Source: Thermoplasmata archaeon
GTDB taxonomy: Archaea > Thermoplasmatota > Thermoplasmata > Halarchaeoplasmatales > Halarchaeoplasmataceae
Direction: 5' to 3'
DNA: 26,366 nucleotides
Assembly (NCBI GenBank): GCA_019594305.1
Contig: JAFDTZ010000008.1
Coordinates: 1 to 26,366, forward strand
The translations under genes and the position numbers were made by a program. This document shows positions 7,304-16,712 of this stretch, one piece after another; positions within the stretch are counted from its first letter, which is position 1; each line of letters begins with the position of its first letter. The notes under the pieces are model-generated. The model was not told the DNA's origin. It did not search any database and saw only the letters and a program-made list of their open reading frames with translations.

Positions 7304-10300
7304 ATGAATGGTGAAAGGATAGTAGTACTGGGATATGTGGCCTTATTGGTCATAAGCGCACTGAGTGGTATATTGACCTCTGTAGAGGGTTCATATGTTA
7401 CGGAAACGAATGGTGTAAATAATTTACATGATGTGTCCACTAGGGATTACACACCTCACGCACCCATCAGCATAAATGGCGATGCTGATTTTGCTACACA
7501 GGCAGCTGCGAAGGGTGGCCCGGTGATGGTACTGAAGGAGATCCGTACATCATCGAGGGTTACAATATAAGTGCCACCTCCGTCCACGGGATACATATAC
7601 AATACACGACAGTGCACTTTATAATACGGAATACCAGGATCCAGGATGGATGGTCAGAATACAATGACGGTATCCAGTTCAACATGGTTCATCACGGTGT
7701 CATCGAGAATTGCACGCTTTACAATAACGGTAGGGGAATAAGGCTCGATGAATCGAGCAAGAACACGATACTGGAAAACACGGTGGAACTGAGCCGGGTT
7801 AGTGGTATTTATATATATCGTAACTCCAATGATAATTTGGTCCAAAATAATTCGATATCAAAGAATGATTATGATTCCAGCTATGGAATCTACATCCACA
7901 GTTCTAACAACAACGTCATAATAGGTAATGACGTGTTCGATAACCATATGGCCATATATTTTGGTTCGTCTGAAAATAATCTGTTCGCCAACAACACATG
8001 TGAAATTAATAACATGGGCATCTATTTTAGCGGTTCAAACAACAATATCATACATGGTAATAATTTGTCTCTCAATTCATACGCAATAATTTTTTATTCC
8101 TCGAGAAATAACATAATCTCCGGAAATATGGTAACCTACAACTCGGAGGGGATATATCTGGAGGATTACAGTACGTCTAACAAGATACTTGACAATATCG
8201 TCGAGTATAACAGTGGTAATGGAATACTAACCTACAGATGTTACTCCGGTATCGAAATAATAAACAATACAGTAAGAGCTAATGGTAATCATGGATTGTA
8301 CCTGAACACGGGAACCGGTCATAAGATATACCATAACAACATAATCGACAACAATATCCAGGTGTATTTTGATGAGGCCGGAGAATGGGACAACGGCTAC
8401 CCCGACGGCGGTAACTACTATTCCGACTGGTCCGGACCGGATGAGCACTGCGGTCCCGGGCAGGACATGCACGGAAGCGACGGGATAACCGACGAGCCGA
8501 GGGTGCTAGGATCAATTGGTGGATATGAGGTTCTAGACAATTATCCCTGGTTAGAACCCAACGGATGGCTGGTGGCCGCGCCCAGGGTAACACTCGTTAA
8601 ACCGACGGGAGGCGAGGCATGGAAAGTTGGTACGGAGGAAGAGATAGTCTGGACCACCACCAAGGGTTACGGAAATATAAACAACATATACATTCAGTTC
8701 AGCAACGACTCGGGAGAAACTTGGACAAACATAGTGAACGAAACCGATGATACAGGCGGCTTTATGTGGTCACTGCCTGAAGTGAGTACTAACGAAGCGA
8801 TTATCAGGGTGATAGTTCACGATGACAACAACAGAAGCGGTTACAATACAAGTGGGTTATTTACCATCGCAACCATTCCCACGGCACCAATCGATCTAGA
8901 GGCTGAGGCGGCTAACGAACAGGTAGCCCTGGTGTGGAACCCCCCTGTGGAAGACGGAGGTTCCCCGCTAACCAACTACTGTATATATCGGGGAACCGAG
9001 AGCGGACAGCTCTCCCTGCACGATGAAGTGGACAGCGATACTACTACATACACCGATACGGGTTTGACCAATGGTGTAACATATTACTATAGTGTCAGTG
9101 CTGTGAACTCCGTGGGCGAAAGCGGAGAATCCGAAGAGGTTTACACAACACCCCGAACGGTGCCATCTGTCCCGCAAAATTTCACCGCATCGGCATCCGA
9201 TGGACAGGTAAACCTCAGCTGGGAATCGCCTGTCGACAACGGCGGTTTGGATATAACGGAGTACAGAATATACTGGGGCACAAGTACGAACTTGCTTGAT
9301 AACGAGATAATACGTGATGCTGAGGATCCTACATACTATATACATGAGTGGCTCGACAACGGTGTCACATATTATTACAGAATATCAGCGGCTAACCAGG
9401 CTGGAGAAGGAGTTTTATCCGATATGGTGGACGCAACACCACGAAGTCTTCCTTCCACACCCAGAGACTTCGTGGCCTCTTCTGGTGACAGAGAAATATA
9501 CCTTGAATGGAATCCCCCATACAGTGATGGTGGCTCGGATATACTGGGATACCGGATATACCGGGGGACGAACCAGGATGAATTAACTTTACACGATACG
9601 GTGAACAGCCAGACAACGACATACACCGATACGGGGTTGACCAACGGTGTTACCTATTTCTATCAAATAAGCTCGTTTGTTCATGACGGAGAAGGTGCAC
9701 TGTCAGAAATTATCAGTTCAGTACCCATGGTCGTTCCCTCGGCACCTCGTAATCCTGTTGCGGTTCCCGGTACCGGTGAAATAACCGTAAACTGGGATAT
9801 TCCCAATAGTGACGGTGGCTCAGGGATAATACATTACAGGATATACCGCGGTACCACCAGCGGCTCACTTTCTTTCCATTCCATCGCTGATTTCGGCACA
9901 AATTCTTATACCGATACGAACCTGGTAAGCGGAATCGTGTATTATTATCATATTAGAGCGGTTAACGATGCGGGTGAAAGTATTCCGTCCCATGAAGTCA
10001 ACGCTATTCCGAAGGGAATAACTTCACCACCCCTGAATCTGGAAACTAGTCCTTCCGACGGAACCATACATCTAACCTGGAATCAACCGGCGAATACCGG
10101 TGGCTGTGAGATAACACAGTACAGGATATATCGCGGTGCTACCCCAGACCTGCTGTCCCTATCCGGTACCGTTACCGGTGAAAACACGGTTTATACCGAC
10201 GCGGGTTTGACCAACGGTATTACCTATTACTACCATGTAAGAACGGTTAACGAGATAGGTGAAAGTACGCCATCCAACGAAGTTGGCAATACTCCCGGAA

Positions 10301-10821
10301 GCATACCTTCCAGCCCAAGGGACGTGATAGCTTCACCGATAGATCGTATCATACACCTCAGCTGGAATCCCCCGGCAAACACGGGCGGTTACGAGATAAT
10401 ACAGTACAGGATCTACAGAGGTAACACCAGCGGCACACTATCTTTATGTGGTACAGTGAACGGTGAAACCACAGAATACACAGATCCCAGCGTTGCGGAT
10501 GGTACTAGGTATTACTACCATGTAATTGCAGTGAATGATATAGGAGAAAGTGATGTATCTGTGGAGGTCAGTGCAGAACTGACTGTTGATAGTGATGATC
10601 CAACCGGTTTCCTGCCTGACTACTGGTGGATAATAGTCATAGCAATAATTGTGATTGTATCCACAGCGGTACTAACAATCATCTTATTTAGAGGTAAAAA
10701 AGAAACAACAACTACGGAACCGCTGGACGAGGTACCTTCACCCGAAAAGCCTGAAGAAGCAATATCAGATGAGGCTGATGGCGGTAATAAGGTCGAGTAC
10801 AAGGGATGGCTTCCACCGTAA
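7304..10821 (+). CDS. Surface protein: NosD beta-helix, Ig-like domain, six FN3 domains, C-terminal anchor (frameshifted near N-terminus)
   Basis: The ATG at 7304 (GGTGAT 6 nt upstream) opens a signal peptide with a hydrophobic core at residues 6-26. The frame then reaches the start of a NosD domain (PISINGDADF) and drifts out, stopping at 7570. From 7522 a second frame continues the same domain (GDGTEGDPYIIEGYNISATS) and stays open to 10821. One missing base near 7515-7521 (in GGCCC) explains it. The second frame has parallel beta-helix repeats (to about 8570, closing with the NosD-type GGNYYSDW), an Ig-like domain (8584-8870), six FN3 domains (8881-10582), one membrane helix (10621-10690) and a charged, Pro/Glu-rich tail of about 45 residues facing the cytoplasm. 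It is probably a cell-surface adhesion or glycan-binding protein. Ligand unknown. Confidence 0.85.
8881..10582 (+). repeat. Tandem array of six FN3-encoding repeats, about 285 bp each
   Basis: Units start near 8881, 9158, 9448, 9733, 10021 and 10301. Each encodes about 95 residues with P-x-x-P/L at the start, a YRIYRGT strand, and TDxGLTNGxTYYYxV near the end. Units 1, 3 and 5 keep near-identical DNA over the TDTGLTNG segment (about 9045, 9620 and 10189). This indicates duplication of one module and possible recombination between units. Confidence 0.85.
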
Positions 10822-10880
10822 ATTTTCAGTCTTCCAAATGGAATAACCGGTACGAAGTGCCTTCCAAACTGTTCATTACC

Positions 10881-11924
10881 TTACAGCAGCAGCCTTATGG
10901 CATCCGCTAGCTTCCCCGGTTTCTTCAGACCGTCGGCGGTAGGTATCCCCAGCTCACGCTCGTACCTTTCCACCCATCCGGCCAATTCATCCTCGCCCAT
11001 CTTCTCCGGGTTGATGCCCAGGGCTATGGTGGGGCTGCCCGAGAACATCTCTATCATCTTGATCTCGTCATGGGGGTCGGGCATGGGCAATTTTATCTCG
11101 TCAGCCCGGTAGTGCCTGTATATTCGTGAAGGAGAGTGCTGTAATATCACGGCGTCGGGTTGACTGGCAGCCAATACCGCCCTGGAGCCGCACACGTAGG
11201 CCGGGTGCGATATGCTTCCCTGCCCTTCGACCAGTATTACATCCGGATGGTGGTCCTCCCATGCACGCCATATCTGATACTCGAGTTCACCCACCATGTA
11301 GTCGGGTATGGTGGAGTCCAACGGGAGGCCGTACTTTGTGCCCTGGAGCAACCCGGTCTGCCCGGTAGCCACCCATTGCACCTCGATATGTTTCCGTAGT
11401 TCTTCATGTACAGCGATCAGTATGGTACGTTTACCGATGGAGCTGTCGGTGCCCATGAAGGGTATAACCTTTGCACCTATCTCTTCCCTGCGATCGCTAA
11501 AGTAGTGAAGTTCGTGTAGTGGCGGTGACTTCCTTATATCGGTAAGGGTGACACCGTGTTCCTGGGCAAGGGCGGATAACTCCTCATCATTGCTGAGAAA
11601 ATAATGCAATCCCGAGATGATGTCCAAACCACTCTCGATAGCAGTGATAACATGAGCCCTGAAGTTGTCAGGTAAAAATCCGCCTATCGTTGCAACACCC
11701 ACTATGAGTATATCGGCACCGGTGTATCCAAGGGCTTCCCTGACACTCGTAAAAATGGGTAGTGATTTACAGTGCGGAACCACTTCGTCCGTTCCGAGTC
11801 CGGCGAACTTGGAGTCGATGACACCGACTATTTCGTATCTCTTACTGTACCTTAAAAGTCCGTGGGAAGTTTTCGCGGTCGATCTGTCCAGGTAACCATC
11901 GGTGAGTATGAAGGCTCTCTTCAT
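10881..11924 (-). CDS. DUF1611 family protein (DgcN-like N-acyltransferase candidate)
   Basis: The product of 347 residues matches DUF1611: an N-terminal Rossmann-like half (AFILTDGYL..., DILIVGVATIGGFLP, GLDIISGLHYFLSND) and a C-terminal P-loop-like half (GTDSSIGKRT, ATGQTG, ILVEGQGSISHP). The family was long annotated as an NAD-dependent epimerase. Its characterised member DgcN N-acylates D-glutamate as partner of the enolase-superfamily racemase DgcA, a homologue of which sits at 4306-5400. ATG 11924 is preferred over the upstream ATG at 11948, because a TATA-like AAAGATTTAT at 11951-11960 puts the transcript start near 11929. It is divergent from the AlkZ-like gene. Whether the substrate is D-glutamate here is inference. 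Confidence 0.8.
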   Translation of the reverse strand: MKRAFILTDGYLDRSTAKTSHGLLRYSKRYEIVGVIDSKFAGLGTDEVVPHCKSLPIFTSVREALGYTGADILIVGVATIGGFLPDNFRAHVITAIESGLDIISGLHYFLSNDEELSALAQEHGVTLTDIRKSPPLHELHYFSDRREEIGAKVIPFMGTDSSIGKRTILIAVHEELRKHIEVQWVATGQTGLLQGTKYGLPLDSTIPDYMVGELEYQIWRAWEDHHPDVILVEGQGSISHPAYVCGSRAVLAASQPDAVILQHSPSRIYRHYRADEIKLPMPDPHDEIKMIEMFSGSPTIALGINPEKMGEDELAGWVERYERELGIPTADGLKKPGKLADAIRLLL

Positions 11925-11950
11925 GGAGTATGTGCATACGGTGGACATTC

Positions 11951-11990
11951 ATAAATCTTTGGCTTTCTTAAACCTCGTTAAAAGATTTAT
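11951..11990. promoter_or_regulatory. Divergent promoter pair with identical inverted TATA elements
   Basis: AAAGATTTAT occurs on the - strand at 11960-11951 (for DUF1611) and on the + strand at 11981-11990 (for the AlkZ-like gene), 20 bp apart and pointing outwards. Both place transcription starts at or a few bases before the start codons. Confidence 0.6.
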
Positions 11991-12006
11991 AGTGGTATCC
12001 TGTAAG

Positions 12007-13104
12007 ATGTACATGCACAGCCTAAAACCGGAAACCGTACTTCGATTCCGTTGCAGGAGGAATCACATCACTGAGCCATCAAAAGGGATAGTGGAGACAG
12101 TGAGGGACGTATGCGGCGTACAATCCCAGGTACTCAAAGCCGCGATGATATCCATACTAGTACGTACCGAGGGTGTCACTATTAAGGATATCGAAAGGGC
12201 GTTGTGGGAAGACAGAACCCTGGTAAAAACCTGGTGCATGCGGGGGACTCTGCATCTGATACCTTCCGAGGATATACAATTATACACAAATACCTTTGGA
12301 GAGAAACTCTCGGATAACAGCCGCAAGTATCTGATAAAAAAGGGACTGTCGAACCGTAAGATAGATCTGATGCTGGAAGAGGTTGTCGATGTACTGGGTA
12401 ACGAGCCGTTGACCAAGGAAGAGATCGCCCGGGAAGTATCCGCTCGCTTCGGCGGAACCGGAGAATGGATCAAGCATTCATGGGGCGTCTTTCTCCGTCT
12501 GGGGTGTTACAACGGTTCCATCTGCTTCGGTCCGCCCAGGGGTGCCAACGTAACCTTCGTCAGGACCGATGAATGGATCCACAACATGAATGATACCATC
12601 GAAGATGCCGTTGAAGAACTGTTAATTAAGTACATGAGAGCACACGGCCCGGCGACACACCATGATTTTGCCTACTGGTCCGGTTTGAAGGTATCAACGG
12701 CAAAAGAACTTATGGACGATATCCGAGGGCACCTGGCTCAGGTCGAGGTGGGAGAACGCATGATGTGGGTACTGGAAGATGACCTGCAATTCTTAGAGAG
12801 CTCAGAAACCGATTTTAGCTCATTGTTACCATATTTCGATACTTACCTTCTCGCCCACAAGGACAAAAGTCTGATTATCGACCACGAACATTACAAAAAA
12901 GTTTACAGGCAGGCGGGCTGGATCTCACCTACCATCCTTTGTAACGGCCGTGTCGCGGGTACGTGGTCGTACAGGGAGAACGTGGATACCCTGGAACTCA
13001 CCATAAATCCCTTTGAAAAGGGAGATCTGAGCGGTAAGATAGCCCATGCGGGAAAACGGTTGGCCCGTGGTTTGGGGAAAAGGTTAATTACGCTCCGCGA
13101 CTAA
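12007..13104 (+). CDS. Winged-helix DNA-binding protein, AlkZ/YcaQ-like (HTH_42) DNA glycosylase candidate
   Basis: The 365-residue protein belongs to the HTH_42/AlkZ superfamily, whose characterised members excise bulky alkylated bases or unhook interstrand crosslinks. It has tandem winged helices across the N-terminal two thirds. The QxQ catalytic signature of the AlkZ family is present (Q39-S-Q41 in GVQSQV), followed by the family segment WCMRGTLHLIP and a C-terminal beta domain around LPYFDTYLLAHKDKS and NGRVAGTWSY. Start choice is between ATG 12007 and ATG 12013. The TATA-like box at 11981-11990 predicts a leaderless mRNA near 12013; the open frame back to 11902 would begin upstream of that box and is unlikely. 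The catalytic role is inferred from the motif only. Confidence 0.78.
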   Translation: MYMHSLKPETVLRFRCRRNHITEPSKGIVETVRDVCGVQSQVLKAAMISILVRTEGVTIKDIERALWEDRTLVKTWCMRGTLHLIPSEDIQLYTNTFGEKLSDNSRKYLIKKGLSNRKIDLMLEEVVDVLGNEPLTKEEIAREVSARFGGTGEWIKHSWGVFLRLGCYNGSICFGPPRGANVTFVRTDEWIHNMNDTIEDAVEELLIKYMRAHGPATHHDFAYWSGLKVSTAKELMDDIRGHLAQVEVGERMMWVLEDDLQFLESSETDFSSLLPYFDTYLLAHKDKSLIIDHEHYKKVYRQAGWISPTILCNGRVAGTWSYRENVDTLELTINPFEKGDLSGKIAHAGKRLARGLGKRLITLRD

Positions 13105-13131
13105 TCATAATGGATTTCGGAGTTGGCGTGT

Positions 13132-14466
13132 ATGGAATACGAAGTGATAATAGTAGGGGCGGGCCCGGCGGGGCTGTTCGCAGCTCACGAGCTGAGTTCG
13201 AAGGGTGTCGGTGTGCTCGTGATAGATAAGGGCCGGGACATAGAGGAACGTAACGAACATGACATAATGAGCGGAGTGGGCGGTGCGGGAGCCTTCTCCG
13301 ACGGCACGGTCAACCTGAGACCGGACATAGGGGGTAACCTTACGGATTATACCGGTAACGACGAAGACGCCTGGAACCTGGTCAACCAGGTATCGGAGAT
13401 ACTCTCACAGCACGGTATGCCCCCGCCGCAGAAAAGTGACGGTGCAAAGGAAGAACAACTAAAGAGGAGAGCCGCCTCAGTGGGTGCCAGATTCTACCCC
13501 ATCGTCCAGGCCCACATAGGCTCGGACCGTGCACCGGTACTCATCAAGGCATTGAAGGATACCCTGGTATCAAAGGGTGTTAAATTTCTCGTTAATACAG
13601 AGGTAAGGGATTTACTGGTTGAGGACCGCCATTGTGTCGGTGTTAAGCTCGCAGGTAACAAGAGTTTGAAAGCGAACAGAACCTTGATAGCACCGGGAAG
13701 GGTGGGGACGGACTGGGTCCAACGCATTATCGCAGGGAGCGACTTGAAGGCGGAGTTCGCACCCATTGACATCGGAGTAAGGGTGGAGGTACCCAGCATA
13801 ATAATGGACCCGGTTATCGAGGTGAACAGGGACCCTAAATTCCACCTGTACACTAAAAGTTACGATGATTTTATTCGTACGTTCTGTACCAACCACCAGG
13901 GTTTTGTGGTAAAGGAGTCGTACCATGGCTTCATCGGCGTGAACGGGCATTCCCGAACGGACATACAGACGGAGAACACAAACTTCGCCCTGCTGGTAAG
14001 AACACATCTGACCGAACCCTTGGAGGATACCACTAAATACGGCAGGGCCATCGCCCAACTGGCCACCACCATCGGAGGCGGTATCCCCATCGTTCAAAGG
14101 ATGGGTGATATCAGAAGCGGTAGGAGGTCTACGAGGGAGCGTTTGGACCGTAATCCCGTCCAGCCCACACTAAAAGAGGTAACCCCCGGGGATATATCTA
14201 TGGCACTTCCCCATCGTACCGTGGTGAACATCACGGAGGGACTGGATAAACTTGCCAAGATCATACCCGGTGTGGATTCCAACAGCACTCTGCTGTACGG
14301 GCCGGAGATAAAATTCTATGCCAAGCGTTTAAAGGTGGACAAGAACATGGAAACATCCGTAAAAAATCTTCATGCCGCAGGTGACGGCGCGGGGCTTTCA
14401 CACGATATAGTAAACGCCGCCGCCACGGGGCTGCTTGTCGCCAAGGGCATACTCGAATCGGTATAG
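13132..14466 (+). CDS. FAD-dependent dehydrogenase (COG2509-like NAD(P)/FAD oxidoreductase)
   Basis: The 444-residue flavoprotein has an N-terminal Rossmann GxGxxG (VGAGPAGLFAAHEL), the ribose-binding end VLVIDKGRDIEER, a glycine-rich GVGGAGAFSDG segment, and a C-terminal FAD-contact motif HAAGDGAGLSHDIVNAAATG. This layout matches the uncharacterised FAD-dependent dehydrogenases of COG2509; the substrate is unknown. ATG 13132 is preferred to TTG 13123 because the Rossmann fold begins three residues later. A TATA-like AATCATAAT at 13102-13110 would give a leaderless mRNA. The stop is 1 nt from the convergent DUF2797 stop, so the 3' ends of the transcripts probably overlap. Confidence 0.85.
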   Translation: MEYEVIIVGAGPAGLFAAHELSSKGVGVLVIDKGRDIEERNEHDIMSGVGGAGAFSDGTVNLRPDIGGNLTDYTGNDEDAWNLVNQVSEILSQHGMPPPQKSDGAKEEQLKRRAASVGARFYPIVQAHIGSDRAPVLIKALKDTLVSKGVKFLVNTEVRDLLVEDRHCVGVKLAGNKSLKANRTLIAPGRVGTDWVQRIIAGSDLKAEFAPIDIGVRVEVPSIIMDPVIEVNRDPKFHLYTKSYDDFIRTFCTNHQGFVVKESYHGFIGVNGHSRTDIQTENTNFALLVRTHLTEPLEDTTKYGRAIAQLATTIGGGIPIVQRMGDIRSGRRSTRERLDRNPVQPTLKEVTPGDISMALPHRTVVNITEGLDKLAKIIPGVDSNSTLLYGPEIKFYAKRLKVDKNMETSVKNLHAAGDGAGLSHDIVNAAATGLLVAKGILESV

Positions 14467-14467
14467 T

Positions 14468-15307
14468 TCAATACCTTACCTTCATTCTTCTCCCGGGTAA
14501 GTCAGACAGGTCGAGCGCCTGCAAACCACTACTGTCGTATATCAGGTATTTACCTTTTATACCCACCATAACGCCTCTGTGTATCCCCGCCGTCGGTCTT
14601 AACCTGGGAACTCCCCGGAGGGGTTCCGATAACGGATATTTGCTCAGGAACTTGAGCTCACCTACGGGGGCCCTGTTCTTCACACCCTCGTATGCGGTAA
14701 CAATTCCGGAACGGTCGAGCTTTCTGGACATCCTTTGAAGTATTTTTTTACTGTTGCTCCTCTGAGAGATCCCAAGTCGTTTGCTTAGACTGCGTTCTTC
14801 TTCCCTGGCCTCCGGTCTGTTCTCCAATGTTGCTAGAAGTGTATAAGCGTCAGCCCCCTGTTCTATCATACGCTGCTTGATACGCTCTTTACGGGTCATC
14901 CCTATCTTGGGGTATCTGTCGTGGAAGGCCAAATAAACCGTATGTTCGTCCTGGCAAAATCCGCCGGGACATCCTTCGCATCCGGAAGGTTCGAAGATAC
15001 ATTCAAGCTTCGGTATCCATGATGAGGCGCATTCCTGGCACTGGTTGAAAACGGATACCACTCTATTCTCGGGACATGGTGTGTAACCTTCTTCGAAGCT
15101 GCCCACACATGTCTTCTCCTTGGAAACATTGAGATCCAGTATTCCAAGGTCTATTTCGGATATATTACCGTCCTCAAAGGCTTCCAATACGGGCGTGAAA
15201 CCCTTCCATCGAAATGATATTACGTGTAATTCCTTCTCATCGAACAACCTTTTCTTGCGTTCGAGTAGGTCGTCTGCTCTCTTGAACACATCTACTCGTA
15301 ACGGCAC
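14468..15307 (-). CDS. DUF2797 family protein, cysteine-rich with GIY-YIG-like segment
   Basis: The 279-residue archaeal protein has at least eight cysteines at residues 67-118 (CVGS, CPEN, CQEC, CEGCPGGFC), which look like metal sites. They are followed by HTVYLAFHDRYPKIGMTRKERIKQRMIEQGADA (residues 122-154 region), whose VYLA...KIGMTR...R spacing resembles the first half of a GIY-YIG nuclease fold. No function is established for the family. It starts with GTG at 15307, supported by a TATA-like box at 15337-15346 that it shares with the divergent HD gene. Confidence 0.75.
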   Translation of the reverse strand: MPLRVDVFKRADDLLERKKRLFDEKELHVISFRWKGFTPVLEAFEDGNISEIDLGILDLNVSKEKTCVGSFEEGYTPCPENRVVSVFNQCQECASSWIPKLECIFEPSGCEGCPGGFCQDEHTVYLAFHDRYPKIGMTRKERIKQRMIEQGADAYTLLATLENRPEAREEERSLSKRLGISQRSNSKKILQRMSRKLDRSGIVTAYEGVKNRAPVGELKFLSKYPLSEPLRGVPRLRPTAGIHRGVMVGIKGKYLIYDSSGLQALDLSDLPGRRMKVRY

Positions 15308-15336
15308 AAGGTCTATAGAACTTTTCCTGCGGGATG

Positions 15337-15346
15337 CTTAAATACC
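15337..15346. promoter_or_regulatory. Shared TATA element of the DUF2797 and HD genes
   Basis: CTTAAATACC reads as GGTATTTAAG on the other strand, so the same 10 bp can serve both directions. On + it predicts a start near 15368, one base from ATG 15369 (leaderless). On - it predicts a start near 15316, 9 nt before GTG 15307. Confidence 0.6.
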
Positions 15347-15368
15347 TATCATCCTTTTCGTAACTTCA

Positions 15369-16649
15369 ATGAGATACAAGACCATCCATGATACGATACA
15401 CGGCAGCGTAAAATTCCAGGGCCCCTTTCTGGAGCTTCTGGAATGTCCCGAGGTGCAGCGCTTGCACAACATTATGCAGCTGGGCTTAACAAAACTCGTT
15501 TTCCCGGGAGCCAATCACACACGACTGGAACACTCCATAGGCGCATACAGGGTAGCGCAGAAGATGGCTACCAACCTTGACCTGAAGGACGGGGAGATGA
15601 ACCTGGTGATGTCGGCAGCACTTCTTCATGACATCGGGCATGCCCCCTTCAGCCACACCCTAGAAACCATCCTCGAACATTCGACAGGAATGGACCACAT
15701 GGACGTAACAAAGGAGTTCATTACCGGTAAAAGAGCCATCGAGGAAAGGGACACCCCCCTGATACCGGAGATACTGGAAGAGCACGGTATATCACCTGAG
15801 ATGGTGGCGGACCTGGTGAAGGGCGGTGATGATACGATAACTTTCGACGACTTTAGCGTACATGATAACCAAAAATATTTCGGGAACGAAATATACCTGT
15901 ACCAGATGATACACGGGCCCTTGGACGTGGACCAACTGGATTATTTGTTAAGGGATTCTCACAATACGGGCGCGCTACACGGTGTTATAGACCTCGAAAG
16001 ATTGCTGCAGACCATAGAGATATACAACGGGAATATGGTTGTTACAAAGGGAGGCATACCGGCAGTGGAAGGTATGCTGGTAGCTAGGGGACTCATGTTT
16101 TCGTCGGTTTACCTGCACAAGACCGCACGAATAGCCGAGCTGATGCTCGCCAAAGCGGTTGATTCACTGGACGAAGATATAAAAAAGATTTTTTCGATGA
16201 CCGATTGGGAACTACTTTCTTACTTGAATGAACGAGGGGGCTTCCCGAAAGAAATAGTTGAAAGGCTGAAGTACAGGCGATTGTACAAAAGATGCTTTTC
16301 TCTGGAGCCGGAGGAGATGGTTAACGCGAAGGGAATAGATCATGAAAAGTTCGGTAAATTGAGTGAGATACAGAAACTGGAAAAGGAAATAGCCTTTCAG
16401 GCTCATGTTCCGCCGGAACATGTTATCGTCGATGTACCTCACAACGAACTCAAGCTATCCGAACCTAGATTGAATCAGACGGGAGTAAAGATACTTGACA
16501 ACAACCGCCTCTACGACCTTTCACGGTTCAGCCCCATTGCACTTGCACTCCAAAAACGTCTGACACAACGTTGGGGGCTCATGGTTTCATGCCCCGCTGA
16601 AAATCGCGATAAATTGAGTAAAATCGTACCGAAGATAATGATATTATAA
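15369..16649 (+). CDS. HD-domain phosphohydrolase (COG1078, SAMHD1/dNTPase-like)
   Basis: The 426-residue protein opens with the family signature IHDTIHGSVKFQG and contains a complete HD metal site: H55 (RLEHSIGAY), H87-D88 (LLHDIGHAPFSH) and the distal aspartate in DVDQLDYLLRDS (186-196). COG1078 members hydrolyse dNTPs or related nucleotides and often form oligomers with an allosteric nucleotide site. The C-terminal half (residues about 290-426) fits the family but has no obvious extra domain. It appears leaderless from the shared TATA element at 15337-15346. A role in dNTP pool control is inference. Confidence 0.87.
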   Translation: MRYKTIHDTIHGSVKFQGPFLELLECPEVQRLHNIMQLGLTKLVFPGANHTRLEHSIGAYRVAQKMATNLDLKDGEMNLVMSAALLHDIGHAPFSHTLETILEHSTGMDHMDVTKEFITGKRAIEERDTPLIPEILEEHGISPEMVADLVKGGDDTITFDDFSVHDNQKYFGNEIYLYQMIHGPLDVDQLDYLLRDSHNTGALHGVIDLERLLQTIEIYNGNMVVTKGGIPAVEGMLVARGLMFSSVYLHKTARIAELMLAKAVDSLDEDIKKIFSMTDWELLSYLNERGGFPKEIVERLKYRRLYKRCFSLEPEEMVNAKGIDHEKFGKLSEIQKLEKEIAFQAHVPPEHVIVDVPHNELKLSEPRLNQTGVKILDNNRLYDLSRFSPIALALQKRLTQRWGLMVSCPAENRDKLSKIVPKIMIL

Positions 16650-16670
16650 GGATAATTTATACATAAAAAG

Positions 16671-16680
16671 TATTAAATAC
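16671..16680 (+). promoter_or_regulatory. TATA-like box of the three-zinc-ribbon membrane protein
   Basis: TATTAAATAC is centred about 38 nt upstream of ATG 16713, in the 63-nt gap after the HD gene, which implies an independent transcript. Confidence 0.5.
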
Positions 16681-16712
16681 CTCTTGGGTATTTAGGTAAC
16701 AAAGTTGATATC

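Noticed and set aside
8881..10582. Regular repeats considered as a CRISPR or satellite array
   Set aside because: The 285-bp period encodes in-frame FN3 domains; there are no short repeats with unique spacers.
11902..12006. Longer N-terminus for the AlkZ-like protein
   Set aside because: It would start inside the DUF1611 coding region and upstream of the TATA-like box at 11981-11990.
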